The translations under genes were made by a program, and so were the position numbers. A model generated the notes under the pieces. That model was given only the letters and a program-made list of their open reading frames with translations, made no database searches and had not been told where the DNA came from. Shown here piece by piece: positions 1-8,062 of a stretch of DNA of 41,639 bases (position 1 is the first letter of the stretch; each line of letters opens with the position of its first letter). The DNA lies in contig NZ_LNQV01000037.1 in assembly GCF_001515305.1 (NCBI RefSeq), positions 1 to 41,639 on the forward strand, in the 5' to 3' direction. The stretch comes from Aquitalea pelogenes (GTDB lineage Bacteria; Pseudomonadota; Gammaproteobacteria; Burkholderiales; Chromobacteriaceae).

Positions 1-1
1 T

Positions 2-127
2 GTGGAAAAACCCCTGATCGAGGTGGTGCTCACCCACACGCAGGGCAACCAGACCCGGGCGGCAGAGCTGCTTGGGCTCAATCGCAACACCCTGCGTAAA
101 AAAATGAAGTCGTATGATTTGATATGA
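2..127 (+). CDS. fis: DNA-binding protein Fis, C-terminal part (5' end outside window)
   Basis: The window opens inside a reading frame that gives 41 residues and ends in TGA at 125-127. The end reads [20 protein letters not shown], the helix-turn-helix of the Fis family, with the usual short basic tail MKSYDLI. Fis is a small homodimeric nucleoid protein that bends DNA and acts at many promoters and recombination sites. About half of the usual length is present. The neighbour purH lies 145 bp downstream after a clear terminator; fis next to purH is a common arrangement in betaproteobacteria. The identification rests only on the C-terminal half. Confidence 0.88.
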   Translation: MEKPLIEVVLTHTQGNQTRAAELLGLNRNTLRKKMKSYDLI

Positions 128-132
128 AGATA

Positions 133-169
133 AACCGGCCATGCCCCACACAGGATGGCCGGTTTTTTT
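133..169 (+). terminator. Intrinsic terminator after fis
   Basis: AACCGGCCAT (133-142) pairs perfectly with ATGGCCGGTT (154-163) around an 11-nt loop, and a T run follows at once. It lies 5 nt after the fis stop codon, so fis and purH are probably separate transcription units. Confidence 0.9.
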
Positions 170-271
170 GTGCCTGCCAGCAAGGCAGGGCAAGCCGCAT
201 ACGGCCTGGTGCGGGCATCAGGCCACAGTAAAAACAGCTTTTTCATTCATTAGCCAAGGTGGTAGAGAAAC

Positions 272-1849
272 ATGACCAAAATCGAACGCGCGCTGATCAG
301 CGTATCCGACAAGACCGGTGTTCTGGAATTCGCACAGGAACTGGCCGCACTGGGCGTGCATATCCTGTCGACCGGCGGTACCGCCAAATTGCTGGCTGAC
401 AACGGCGTGCCGGTGACCGAAGTGTCCGATTACACCGGCTTCCCGGAAATGCTGGATGGCCGCGTGAAGACCCTGCATCCCAAGGTGCACGGTGGCATTC
501 TGGGCCGTCGCGACCTGCCGGAACACGTAGCCAAGATGGCCGAATACGATATCGGCAACATCGATCTGGTGTGTGTGAACCTCTACCCGTTTGAAGCCAC
601 CATCGCCAACCCGGACTGTGTGCTGGAAGACGCCATCGAAAACATCGACATCGGCGGCCCCACCATGGTGCGCTCCGCCGCCAAGAACTGGGCCCACGTT
701 GCCATCGTCACCGACGCTGCCGACTACGCTGCACTGACTGCCGAACTGAAGGCCAATGACGGCAAGCTGGCCAAGACCACCCGCTTCGAACTGGCCAAGA
801 AGGCCTTCACCCACACCGCCGCTTACGACGGTGCCATCTCCAACTACCTGACCAGCCTGGCCGATGGCGTGGTGAGCGGCAAGCCGGAACGCGTGGCTTT
901 CCCGAACCGTCTGAACGCCCAGTTCGTCAAGGTGCAGGACATGCGCTACGGCGAAAACCCGCATCAGTCCGCCGCCTTCTACCGCGACCTGGACCCGGCA
1001 GCCGGCACCATCGCCGCCTATCGTCAGCTGCAGGGCAAGGAACTGTCCTACAACAACATCGCTGATGCCGACGCCGCCTGGGAAGCGGTCAAGACCTTCG
1101 ACCAGACCGCCTGCGTCATCGTCAAGCATGCCAACCCCTGCGGCGTGGCCGTGGCCGGTGACACCCTGAGCGCCTACAAGCTGGCCTTTGCCACCGACAC
1201 TACCAGCGCCTTTGGCGGCATCATCGCCTTCAACCGCCCGGTGGATGCCGAAACCGTGGAAGCCGTGACCGGCCAGTTCCTGGAAGTGCTGATTGCCCCG
1301 TCCTTCACCGAAGAAGCCAAGGCCATCATCGCCGCCAAGAAGAATGTGCGCGTACTGGAAATCCCGCTGGAAACCGGTGCCAACCGCTTCGAACTGAAGC
1401 GCGTGGGCGGCGGCGTGCTGGTACAGACCCCGGACATCCGCAATGTGGCACTGGACGAACTGCGCGTGGTGACCAAGCGTCAACCCACCCCGCAGGAAAT
1501 GTCCGATCTGCTGTTCGCCTGGCGCGTGGCCAAGTTCGTCAAATCCAATGCCATCGTGTTCTGCAGCAACGGTCAGACCGCCGGTATCGGTGCCGGCCAG
1601 ATGAGCCGTGTGGACTCCACCCGCATCGCCGCCCGCAAGGCGCAGGATGCCGGCCTGAGCCTGCAAGGTGCCGTGGCTTCCAGTGACGCCTTCTTCCCCT
1701 TCCGCGACGGTATCGACGTGATTGCCGAGCAGGGCATCAAGGCCATCATCCAGCCGGGTGGCTCCATGCGCGACGAAGAAGTGTTTGCCGCCGCCGACGA
1801 GCACGGCATTGCCATGGTACTGACCGGCGTGCGTCACTTCCGTCACTAA
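272..1849 (+). CDS. purH: Bifunctional AICAR formyltransferase / IMP cyclohydrolase
   Basis: This 525-residue protein catalyses the last two steps of de novo IMP synthesis in the cytosol. Residues 1-150 form the MGS-like cyclohydrolase domain ([20 protein letters not shown], then STGGTAKLL and [13 protein letters not shown]). The rest is the AICAR transformylase domain, with the catalytic Lys285-His286 pair in [10 protein letters not shown] and the C-terminal FPFRDGID and QPGGSMRD motifs. Length is normal for the family. The ATG has an AAGGTGG-type ribosome binding site about 10 nt upstream. purD follows after one unrelated gene, so two purine genes share this stretch. Identification is secure. 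Confidence 0.98.
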   Translation: MTKIERALISVSDKTGVLEFAQELAALGVHILSTGGTAKLLADNGVPVTEVSDYTGFPEMLDGRVKTLHPKVHGGILGRRDLPEHVAKMAEYDIGNIDLVCVNLYPFEATIANPDCVLEDAIENIDIGGPTMVRSAAKNWAHVAIVTDAADYAALTAELKANDGKLAKTTRFELAKKAFTHTAAYDGAISNYLTSLADGVVSGKPERVAFPNRLNAQFVKVQDMRYGENPHQSAAFYRDLDPAAGTIAAYRQLQGKELSYNNIADADAAWEAVKTFDQTACVIVKHANPCGVAVAGDTLSAYKLAFATDTTSAFGGIIAFNRPVDAETVEAVTGQFLEVLIAPSFTEEAKAIIAAKKNVRVLEIPLETGANRFELKRVGGGVLVQTPDIRNVALDELRVVTKRQPTPQEMSDLLFAWRVAKFVKSNAIVFCSNGQTAGIGAGQMSRVDSTRIAARKAQDAGLSLQGAVASSDAFFPFRDGIDVIAEQGIKAIIQPGGSMRDEEVFAAADEHGIAMVLTGVRHFRH

Positions 1850-1924
1850 GCGCGGACTGCCTCCCCGTGCAGGCTGCATCGGGGAGGTGCGCAGTACCTT
1901 GCCTTGCTGCCCGCCGGAGAAACC

Positions 1925-2770
1925 GTGAACAAGACCACCAGGATCATGCTGCTGATTGTGCTGCTATTCGGCGTGGCTGCCACGGTGTACTGGCTGGAAC
2001 AGCCGGCCCCGACGCCGGCTCCGGCCCCGCTTGCCCAGACTCCCGACCTCAAGCGGCTGGCCGAGCAGGCCGTGGCGGTGTATCGCAGCACGCAGAACAT
2101 GCAGACCGCTGCCAAACCCGGCCAGTGGAAGCTGGACGCCAAGGCCAGCAACAGCGCAGGCCCGTTTGTCGGTACCTTCGGGCCCCTGCAACTGGCCCGG
2201 GACGGCCAGGGCCGTCAGTTGTTGCTGACCACCTTTGTGGCGGATACCGCAGATTCGGCCGGCGAGGGCATGGACAGCTTTGCCGCCTCCGGCATCAGCC
2301 GCCTGCTGCTGTTTGTATTGCAGAACGGCCAGTACGTGCTGCAAACGGAAAAACAGCTGGAAATGGGCACCAACGGCATGGCAGCCAGCGCACGCGTGGT
2401 TCAGCTGGGCCCGCATGAATGGGGCTGGACCTTGCACAGTAGCTACCTGCAGCAAGGCTATACCGCCAGTACGGTGGAGTTTTTCCACGCCACCGCCACG
2501 GATATCCGCAGCATGGGGCATCTGACCGAACAGGCCGACAACAAGGGCGTGTGCGGTGATGCCGGCGGTGATGGCTGCCCGGCGGTGACCGATGTGCAAG
2601 CCCGCTGGGAGTGGCGGCCCGTGACAGGCCCTGATGCGCGCTTTTATCCGCTGGATGTGCAATGGCAAGGGCTGATCGACGGCAAGAAAATCAGCCAGCA
2701 CGCGCAGTTGCTTCCCGATGCAGGCAGCGGGATTTATCCGTTCCCTGCCAATCTGAATGTACAATTCTGA
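1925..2770 (+). CDS. Membrane-anchored protein of unknown function
   Basis: This 281-residue protein lies between purH and purD on the same strand. I chose the GTG at 1925 because GGAG stands 6 nt before it and because it puts a clean hydrophobic segment at the N-terminus (residues about 6-22, RIMLLIVLLFGVAATVYW). A proline/alanine linker follows (PAPTPAPAPLA) and then a probably periplasmic domain. The anchor has no lipobox cysteine, so it is likely an uncleaved type II anchor. The C-terminal region has a Cys-Gly-Asp-rich loop with two cysteines (GVCGDAGGDGCPA) that could form a disulfide. I do not recognise the domain. It may be cotranscribed with purD, 73 bp downstream, but nothing links it to purine synthesis. 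Confidence 0.8.
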   Translation: MNKTTRIMLLIVLLFGVAATVYWLEQPAPTPAPAPLAQTPDLKRLAEQAVAVYRSTQNMQTAAKPGQWKLDAKASNSAGPFVGTFGPLQLARDGQGRQLLLTTFVADTADSAGEGMDSFAASGISRLLLFVLQNGQYVLQTEKQLEMGTNGMAASARVVQLGPHEWGWTLHSSYLQQGYTASTVEFFHATATDIRSMGHLTEQADNKGVCGDAGGDGCPAVTDVQARWEWRPVTGPDARFYPLDVQWQGLIDGKKISQHAQLLPDAGSGIYPFPANLNVQF

Positions 2771-2843
2771 GCGCAGCCCGACAGGGCCTGCTGCTCTATG
2801 ACGGCAGCCGCATGCTGCCGCTAACGATGAAGGATCTCGCAAG

Positions 2844-4121
2844 ATGAAAGTGTTGGTAATCGGTTCCGGTGGCCGCGAACACGCACTGGCGTGGCGTATT
2901 GCCAAGTCCAATCGCGTCTCCAAGGTATTTGTGGCACCGGGCAATGCCGGTACCGCGCTGGACCCCAATCTCACCAATGTCGAGCTGAGCGGCAACGAGG
3001 CGCTGGTCGACTTTGCCCGTCGTGAAGACATCCAGCTGACCGTGGTCGGCCCGGAAGCCCCGCTGGCTGCCGGTGTGGTGGATGCCTTCCGTGCTGCCGG
3101 GCTGAAGATCTTCGGTCCCACCCAGTACTGTGCCCAGCTGGAAAGCTCCAAGGATTTTGCCAAGGCCTTCATGCAACGCCATGGCATTCCCACCGCCGGT
3201 TACCAGACCTTTACCGATGCGGCTGAAGCCCATGCCTATGTGGCTGGCAAGGGTGCGCCCATCGTGATCAAGGCCGATGGCCTGGCTGCGGGCAAGGGCG
3301 TGGTGGTGGCACTGACGCTGGACGAAGCCCATGCCGCCATCGACGACATGCTGGTGGGCAACAAGATGGGCAGCGCCGGTGCGCGCGTGGTGATCGAAGA
3401 TTTCCTGCAAGGCGAAGAGGCCAGCTTCATCGTGATGGTGGATGGCGACCACGTATTGCCGATGGCCACCAGCCAGGACCACAAGCGCCTGCTGGACAAC
3501 GACCTGGGCCCCAATACCGGCGGCATGGGCGCCTACAGCCCGGCACCGGTGGTTACCCCGCAGGTGCATAACCGCGTGATGCGCGAAATCATCCTGCCCA
3601 CCGTGCAAGGCATGAAAAAGGACGGCCACAGCTACACCGGCTTCCTGTATGCCGGTTTGATGATCGACCATGACGGCAACCCGTTCACCATCGAATTCAA
3701 CTGCCGCTTTGGCGACCCGGAAACCCAGCCCATCATGGCCCGTCTGAAGTCGGACTTCACCGTGCTGCTGGAAGCCGGTGTCAACGGCAAGCTGGATCAG
3801 GTGGAAGCCGAATGGGACCGCCGCGTGGCGCTGGGCGTGGTGCTGGCTGCCGCCGGCTACCCGGATTCCCCGCGCAAGGGCGACGTCATTACCGGCCTGC
3901 CGGCGGAAACCGAAGACAGCATGGTGTTCCATGCCGGTACGGCGTTCAACGACAGCAAGCAGGTAGTCAGCAATGGCGGCCGCGTGCTGTGCGCGGTAGG
4001 ACTGGGCGACAGCGTGAAGATGGCGCAGCAAAAAGCCTATGCGGTGGCGGATGCCATCCATTTTGATGGCAGCCAGCTGCGCCGCGATATCGGCAGCAAG
4101 GCGATCAATCGCCCCAAGTAA
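2844..4121 (+). CDS. purD: Phosphoribosylamine-glycine ligase (GAR synthetase)
   Basis: This 425-residue ATP-grasp enzyme joins glycine to 5-phosphoribosylamine in the second step of purine synthesis. The N-terminal domain starts MKVLVIGSGGREHALAWRIA, typical of PurD. The ATP-grasp core shows VIKADGLAAGKGVVVA, the TSQDHKRLLDNDLGPNTGG substrate loop, and the metal-binding EFNCRFGDPETQ. Length is standard. AAGGA precedes the ATG. The gene is followed by its own terminator. Nothing in the sequence suggests loss of function. Confidence 0.98.
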   Translation: MKVLVIGSGGREHALAWRIAKSNRVSKVFVAPGNAGTALDPNLTNVELSGNEALVDFARREDIQLTVVGPEAPLAAGVVDAFRAAGLKIFGPTQYCAQLESSKDFAKAFMQRHGIPTAGYQTFTDAAEAHAYVAGKGAPIVIKADGLAAGKGVVVALTLDEAHAAIDDMLVGNKMGSAGARVVIEDFLQGEEASFIVMVDGDHVLPMATSQDHKRLLDNDLGPNTGGMGAYSPAPVVTPQVHNRVMREIILPTVQGMKKDGHSYTGFLYAGLMIDHDGNPFTIEFNCRFGDPETQPIMARLKSDFTVLLEAGVNGKLDQVEAEWDRRVALGVVLAAAGYPDSPRKGDVITGLPAETEDSMVFHAGTAFNDSKQVVSNGGRVLCAVGLGDSVKMAQQKAYAVADAIHFDGSQLRRDIGSKAINRPK

Positions 4122-4144
4122 GCCGGATTGGCAGCATGGCAGAC

Positions 4145-4174
4145 AACGGCACCCTGGCGGTGCCGTTTTTCTTT
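4145..4174 (+). terminator. Intrinsic terminator after purD
   Basis: ACGGCACC and GGTGCCGT form a stem around a short CTGGC-type loop, followed by TTTTTCTTT. It starts about 25 nt after the purD stop. Confidence 0.88.
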
Positions 4175-4270
4175 ATCTGTTTTTGATGCCCTGCATGGCC
4201 ATTTCTATGCGATTTTGACTGACGGAGCACTACATTCTGCTTGTCAGCCATCGTATAGCAGGTGTCCTCC

Positions 4271-4483
4271 ATGTCTGCATCGCTTCCCAAGCCCTCATCG
4301 CTGCTGTCCAGTGCTCAGGCGCTGTTGCGCCATGCCCGCCGTTGCGGCTACCGGGTGAGCTACTGGCTGCGCCAGTTCCGCAGCCCGGTCCAGGTCTCGC
4401 GTTGTTGTGCCTGGCGGGCCTTGCCGCCGGCAGCGGCAACACAGCAAAAAACCGACCTTTATGGCAGGCCCCCGCAGGCTTGA
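4271..4483 (+). CDS. Possible small basic protein, uncertain
   Basis: The 350-bp stretch between purD and the next gene holds one open frame of 70 codons with an ATG at 4271 and a weak AGG 9 nt upstream. The product would be rich in Ser, Arg, Pro and Ala, with a CCAW pair of cysteines near the middle, and matches nothing I recognise. It has no clear promoter. In DNA this rich in G and C such frames arise by chance, so I regard it as doubtful. Otherwise I see nothing in this gap beyond the purD terminator. Confidence 0.22.
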   Translation: MSASLPKPSSLLSSAQALLRHARRCGYRVSYWLRQFRSPVQVSRCCAWRALPPAAATQQKTDLYGRPPQA

Positions 4484-4522
4484 CTAGACTGCAAATGTCG
4501 CTGACATCCGGGAGTCGCTGCC

Positions 4523-5251
4523 ATGTCCATCCGTCTGCTCCTTGCCAGCCTATTCTTGACCGGCAGCCTTGCTGCCACAGCAGCCCCGCCGCTGCGCATC
4601 CTCACCGAGGATTATCCGCCCTTCAACATGATGGGCAGTGGGGGCCGCATCAGCGGTATGTCCACCGATGTCTTGCAAGAAGCGTTTCGCCGTGCCGGTA
4701 TCAACTATGGCATCGAAATGCTGCCATGGGTTCGTGCACTCAACCTGACCATACTGGAAAGCAATACCTGCCTTTATTCCACCGCGCGTACCGCAGCACG
4801 CGAGCAGCAGTTCAAATGGGTTGGACCATTGGTTGATAATCCCTGGGTACTCTATGGCAGAAATGATAGCCGTCATGCCATCAAGTCACTGGAAGAAGCC
4901 AGACGTTTCAAGATAGGCGGGTATAGCGGTGACGCCACTGCCCAGTTCCTGATTGATCGCGGATTCGATGTTGATCTGGCCAGCACCGACCAGCTCAATA
5001 TCAAGAAGCTGCTGGCGGGGCGCATCGACTTCTGGGCCACCGGGAAATATCCTGGTGCAGCCTTGCTGGCCAGAGAGAAAGTCACCCAGCTTCATCCCAT
5101 CCTCACATTCAACACCCCCATGCTTTATCTGGCGTGCAATCCCGGCATGCCGGACGCCCTGATACAGCAATTGAATGATCAGCTACGCAGCATGCAGCGC
5201 GACGGCACGCTGGCACACCTCTACGCCAAATATATTAACCAGAAAGAGTGA
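4523..5251 (+). CDS. Periplasmic solute-binding protein, family 3 type
   Basis: This 242-residue protein has a signal peptide (MSIRLLLASLFLTGSLAATA, cleavage near residue 21) and then the usual family 3 opening LRILTEDYPPFN, followed by SGMSTDVLQEAFRRAGI. The fold matches bacterial extracellular solute-binding proteins that bind amino acids or similar polar molecules in the periplasm. A GGGAG site precedes the ATG. No permease or ATPase gene lies next to it, so it is an orphan binding protein. Such orphans are common in Neisseriales and may feed a transporter encoded elsewhere or act as sensors. The ligand cannot be told from sequence, since the conserved arginine/aspartate ligand pattern is not clear. 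Confidence 0.88.
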   Translation: MSIRLLLASLFLTGSLAATAAPPLRILTEDYPPFNMMGSGGRISGMSTDVLQEAFRRAGINYGIEMLPWVRALNLTILESNTCLYSTARTAAREQQFKWVGPLVDNPWVLYGRNDSRHAIKSLEEARRFKIGGYSGDATAQFLIDRGFDVDLASTDQLNIKKLLAGRIDFWATGKYPGAALLAREKVTQLHPILTFNTPMLYLACNPGMPDALIQQLNDQLRSMQRDGTLAHLYAKYINQKE

Positions 5252-5270
5252 ACGGACTGCAGATCGCGGT

Positions 5271-5299
5271 TTCATCCGGTGCCGCGCTGCCGCTACAAT
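5271..5299 (+). promoter_or_regulatory. Possible sigma70-type promoter, conflicts with start of next gene
   Basis: TACAAT at 5294-5299 is a good -10 element; TTCATC at 5271-5276 is a weak -35 at 17-bp spacing. If it is used, transcription would begin near 5306, beyond the first in-frame ATG (5298) of the TsaC-like gene. The -35 is poor, so this is a tentative call. Confidence 0.3.
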
Positions 5300-5915
5300 G
5301 GCAGCTTCGCTTCAACTCCTTGCTGATCTGCATGCTGTCTTCCTGCTTGTCCTCGCTATACCGTCTGCCCAAGGCAGGCCTGCTGACGCAGCGCGCGCGC
5401 GTTTACGGGCGGGCGGGGTGATTGCCTATTCCACCGAATCCTGTTTCGGGCTGGGATGCCTGCCGCAGGATGTCAGGGCAATCCGGCGGGTACTGGCCAT
5501 CAAGGCAAGGCCGAATCACAAGGGCCTGATCGTGATAGCCGCCGACGTCGCCCAGATCCGTCATCTGGTAAAGCCGCTTTCCGCCGCACAGTGGGCGGAA
5601 CTTGGCCGTTACTGGCCCGGTCCCTATACCTTTTTGCTGCCAGCCTCGCGCAAGGTGGCACCGGCCCTGCGTGGCCGACATGACAAGATCGCCGTGCGCA
5701 TTACCGCCCATGGCGAGGCAGCCGCCCTGTGCCGGGCTGTGGGCAGTGCGCTGGTGTCGACTTCTGCCAACCGCGCCGGGCAACGTGCGTTAAAGACTGC
5801 ACGGGCTTGTCGCATGGCATTTGGCAGCGCGGTACTGACCCTGCCGGGGCGGATAGGCAAACGCAGGAAGCCATCCACCATCATTGATTTCACCAGCGGC
5901 CGTGTATTGCGCTAG
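5298..5915 (+). CDS. TsaC/YrdC/Sua5-family threonylcarbamoyl-AMP synthase
   Basis: The core from about residue 35 reads LRAGGVIAYSTESCFGLGC, the family pattern (usually AYPTE; here serine replaces proline), followed by KARPNHKGLIVIA, WPGPYTFLLPAS, KIAVRITAH and LVSTSANRAGQ. These are the nucleotide and threonine binding elements of enzymes that make L-threonylcarbamoyl-AMP for the t6A37 modification of tRNA. Length from ATG 5298 is 205 residues. The start is uncertain: the ATG overlaps a promoter-like TACAAT, has no ribosome binding site, and the first 30 residues do not resemble the family. A non-ATG start or a small indel upstream is possible. The gene lies just before tolQ, 28 bp apart. 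Confidence 0.85.
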   Translation: MAASLQLLADLHAVFLLVLAIPSAQGRPADAARARLRAGGVIAYSTESCFGLGCLPQDVRAIRRVLAIKARPNHKGLIVIAADVAQIRHLVKPLSAAQWAELGRYWPGPYTFLLPASRKVAPALRGRHDKIAVRITAHGEAAALCRAVGSALVSTSANRAGQRALKTARACRMAFGSAVLTLPGRIGKRRKPSTIIDFTSGRVLR

Positions 5916-5943
5916 GCCGTTTTAATTCAGACAAGGAAACATC

Positions 5944-6612
5944 GTGCAGCAGATTTCCATATTCAGCCTGGTGATGAATGCCAGCCTGGTGGTGCAGCTG
6001 GTCATGGCAGGCCTGGCCTTGGTGTCGGTGCTGTCGTGGGCGCTGATTTTCAACAAGATTTCCGTATTGCGTGCCGCGCGTCGCCACAGCGACGAGTTCG
6101 AACGCAATTTCTGGAGCGGGGCCGACCTGAACCGCTTGTATGAAGACGCCAACCGCCGCAACGACAGCGTGGGCATGGAGCGCATCTTCCAGTCCGGTTT
6201 TGCCGAATTCCTCAAGCTGCGTGGCCGTACGGGTGCCGAGCTGTCGGACATCATGGATGGTTCGCGCCGTGCCATGCGCGCTGCCGCCCAGCGCGAACTG
6301 GATGAGCTGGACAGCCATACTTCTTTCCTGGCAACAGTAGGTTCGGTCAGTCCCTATATCGGCCTGTTCGGCACGGTGTGGGGCATCATGCATGCCTTCA
6401 TCGGGCTGGGTAATGTGGGGCAGGCCACCTTGTCCACCGTGGCACCGGGTATTGCCGAAGCACTGGTGGCCACCGCCATTGGCCTGTTTGCCGCCATTCC
6501 TGCGGTGGTGGCCTATAACCGCTTTGCCACCGATGTGGACCGTCTGGCTACCCGCTTCGATACCTATATGGAAGAGTTTTCCAACATCCTGCAACGGCTG
6601 GCCACCCGCTGA
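5944..6612 (+). CDS. tolQ: TolQ, proton channel subunit of the Tol-Pal system
   Basis: This 222-residue inner-membrane protein starts at GTG with AAGGAAAC just upstream. One membrane helix near residues 13-35 is followed by a large cytoplasmic loop and two more helices (from about residues 125 and 165). The conserved region reads FLATVGSVSPYIGLFGTVWG then IAEALVATAIGLFAAIPAVV, diagnostic of the MotA/TolQ/ExbB family; the N-terminus and length favour TolQ over ExbB. TolQ works with TolR to energise TolA and outer-membrane constriction at division. TolR normally follows with few or no bases between. Here the next 110 bp hold a hairpin and then a transporter gene, so tolQ stands alone in this window. 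Confidence 0.9.
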   Translation: MQQISIFSLVMNASLVVQLVMAGLALVSVLSWALIFNKISVLRAARRHSDEFERNFWSGADLNRLYEDANRRNDSVGMERIFQSGFAEFLKLRGRTGAELSDIMDGSRRAMRAAAQRELDELDSHTSFLATVGSVSPYIGLFGTVWGIMHAFIGLGNVGQATLSTVAPGIAEALVATAIGLFAAIPAVVAYNRFATDVDRLATRFDTYMEEFSNILQRLATR

Positions 6613-6623
6613 TTCCCGCAGGA

Positions 6624-6681
6624 GGCAGGGGATTGTTCTGGCTCAAGAACAGAGCTTTCCCTGCCGGTGCTTGAGTTTTTT
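6624..6681 (+). terminator. Long hairpin and T run after tolQ, probable terminator
   Basis: GGCAGGG (6624-6630) pairs with CCCTGCC (6659-6665), and inside it GTTCT pairs with AGAAC around GGCTCA. A run of six T follows about 10 nt later. The gap between stem and T run is longer than usual. Confidence 0.5.
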
Positions 6682-6725
6682 GCAGGCCGAAGGCATGGTG
6701 GACGACCACCCACCCCGAGTCCGCC

Positions 6726-7598
6726 ATGTCTGCCCGTCCCGCCGCGCTGTCCTTGCTGACCTTGTCAGCCTTCTTTGCCCTGTACGTGATCTGGGGCTCG
6801 ACCTATTTCTTCATACGCATCGGTATCGAATCCTGGCCGCCTTTCATGATGGCCGGTCTGCGGTTTCTGTTTGCCGGCAGCGTGATGCTGGCCTTCCTGC
6901 TGCTGCGCGGCCATCGTTTGCCCAGCCGGCAGGAATTGCGTGGCGCAGCCATTCTGGGTGTGTTGATGCCAGCCATCGGCAATGGTTTTGTCACGCTGGC
7001 GGAAAAACAGGTGTCATCCGGGGTGGCAGCGCTGGTGGTGGCCACCGTACCCCTGTTCACCGTGCTGTTTGGCCGTTTCTGTTTTGGCTTGCGTGCACGT
7101 GGTCGCGAGTGGGCAGGTATCGCGCTGGGCATGCTGGGCATGCTGGTGCTGAACCTGGGTTCCAATCTGCGCGCCAGCCCGATGGGGGCGTTCTGGCTGC
7201 TGTTTGCCTCAGCCGGTTGGGCACTGGGTTCGGCCTGGAGCCGGGTGATTGTTCAGCCCAAGGGGCCGATGGGCAGTGCCTGGATGATGATTTTCGGTGG
7301 CCTGGCCTTGTTGCTGGGCAGTGCCGCCACCGGCGAACAGCTGACAGCGATGCCGTCATGGCAAGGTTGGGCCGCCATTGCCTACCTGTCGGTATTCGGT
7401 TCCATGGTGGCCTACAGTGCCTATCTGCATCTGCTGAAAACCGTATCACCGGCCGCTGCCACCAGCTATGCCTATGTCAATCCCATCATCGCCGTCCTGC
7501 TGGGCATGCTGTTGCTGGGTGAACATGTCGGTCAGCAGGAAGTGCTGGCCATGGTGATCATCCTCTCCGGCGTGGTCCTGATCAGCTGGCGCAAATAA
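6726..7598 (+). CDS. EamA-family (DMT superfamily) transporter
   Basis: This 290-residue protein has about ten hydrophobic segments in two EamA repeats. The first repeat begins LSAFFALYVIWGSTYFFIRI, the typical signature of RhaT/YedA-like exporters, with PPFMMAGLRFLFAG after it; the second repeat has AYSAYLHLLKTVSPAAATSY and NPIIAVLLGMLLLGE. The family exports amino acids or other small metabolites from the cytoplasm; the substrate cannot be inferred. It is separated from tolQ by a hairpin. Only a weak GAG-type ribosome binding site is visible. A short inverted repeat (GGTGG-ACGA-CCACC, about 6697-6710) lies in the leader. Confidence 0.9.
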   Translation: MSARPAALSLLTLSAFFALYVIWGSTYFFIRIGIESWPPFMMAGLRFLFAGSVMLAFLLLRGHRLPSRQELRGAAILGVLMPAIGNGFVTLAEKQVSSGVAALVVATVPLFTVLFGRFCFGLRARGREWAGIALGMLGMLVLNLGSNLRASPMGAFWLLFASAGWALGSAWSRVIVQPKGPMGSAWMMIFGGLALLLGSAATGEQLTAMPSWQGWAAIAYLSVFGSMVAYSAYLHLLKTVSPAAATSYAYVNPIIAVLLGMLLLGEHVGQQEVLAMVIILSGVVLISWRK

Positions 7599-7630
7599 AG
7601 TCGTCGCCGCGACTTTGTCCTCATCCAGAC

Positions 7631-7652
7631 AGGGGCCCTTCGCGGCCCCTGT
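7631..7652 (+). terminator. GC-rich hairpin after the EamA gene
   Basis: AGGGGCC (7631-7637) and GGCCCCT (7644-7650) form a stem with a CTTCGC loop, followed by GTTGCATT rather than a T run. It is probably a weak terminator. From here to about 7940 I see no further gene or signal. Confidence 0.5.
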
Positions 7653-7946
7653 TGCATTGCGCCAGTTCCACTGTGGTTTTCTGGCGACGTTACGGCAATT
7701 GGCCTGCAGCCCTTGCTACGCCACAGTACTGCATATGGCTGCCTGAGACTGTCTGTCTGGTCAGTCATGACACATTCACGATGCTATCCACGTTTTAGTT
7801 GCAAAAAACATCCACTTCAATACCACTTTGTCGGTCTCTTTATTTCCTCATCAGTCTTATCCTGGCCCTCAGCGCTGCCTGGCTTTCTGTATTTCCTGTA
7901 TTCCGGCCGCGTCACTTCCTGTCATTTGGCAGGGTTATCGTGAAAT

Positions 7947-7975
7947 TGGTATTGACGTGGTATTTAAGTGGTATT
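7947..7975 (+). promoter_or_regulatory. Triple TGGTATT operator in the nag regulator promoter
   Basis: TGGTATT occurs at 7947-7953, 7958-7964 and 7969-7975, spaced exactly 11 bp, so all three face the same side of the helix. The first copy reads ATTGGTATTGAC, close to the ATTGGTATAGAC core of dre sites bound by NagR/DasR-type GntR repressors (recalled from the family literature). A TTGACG -35-like element at 7952-7957 overlaps it. The likely ligand-controlled protein is the GntR regulator encoded 88 bp downstream. Confidence 0.6.
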
Positions 7976-8062
7976 AATTTTGCAGCCATGACGGGTGTGG
8001 TCTTGCAGGGCAAGGAATGCGATATTCGCCGTGTTACCAACCAGACCAGTTGCAGACCGCTT

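Noticed and set aside
218-1879. A long open frame antisense to purH (553 codons)
   Set aside because: purH is certain on the other strand, and the antisense frame reflects GC-rich codon bias; its product is low-complexity (Gly, His, Ala, Val) without domains.
7799-8062. Upstream extension of the GntR regulator frame
   Set aside because: The extra residues are hydrophobic and run through the operator repeats; the winged helix is correctly placed when starting at 8063.
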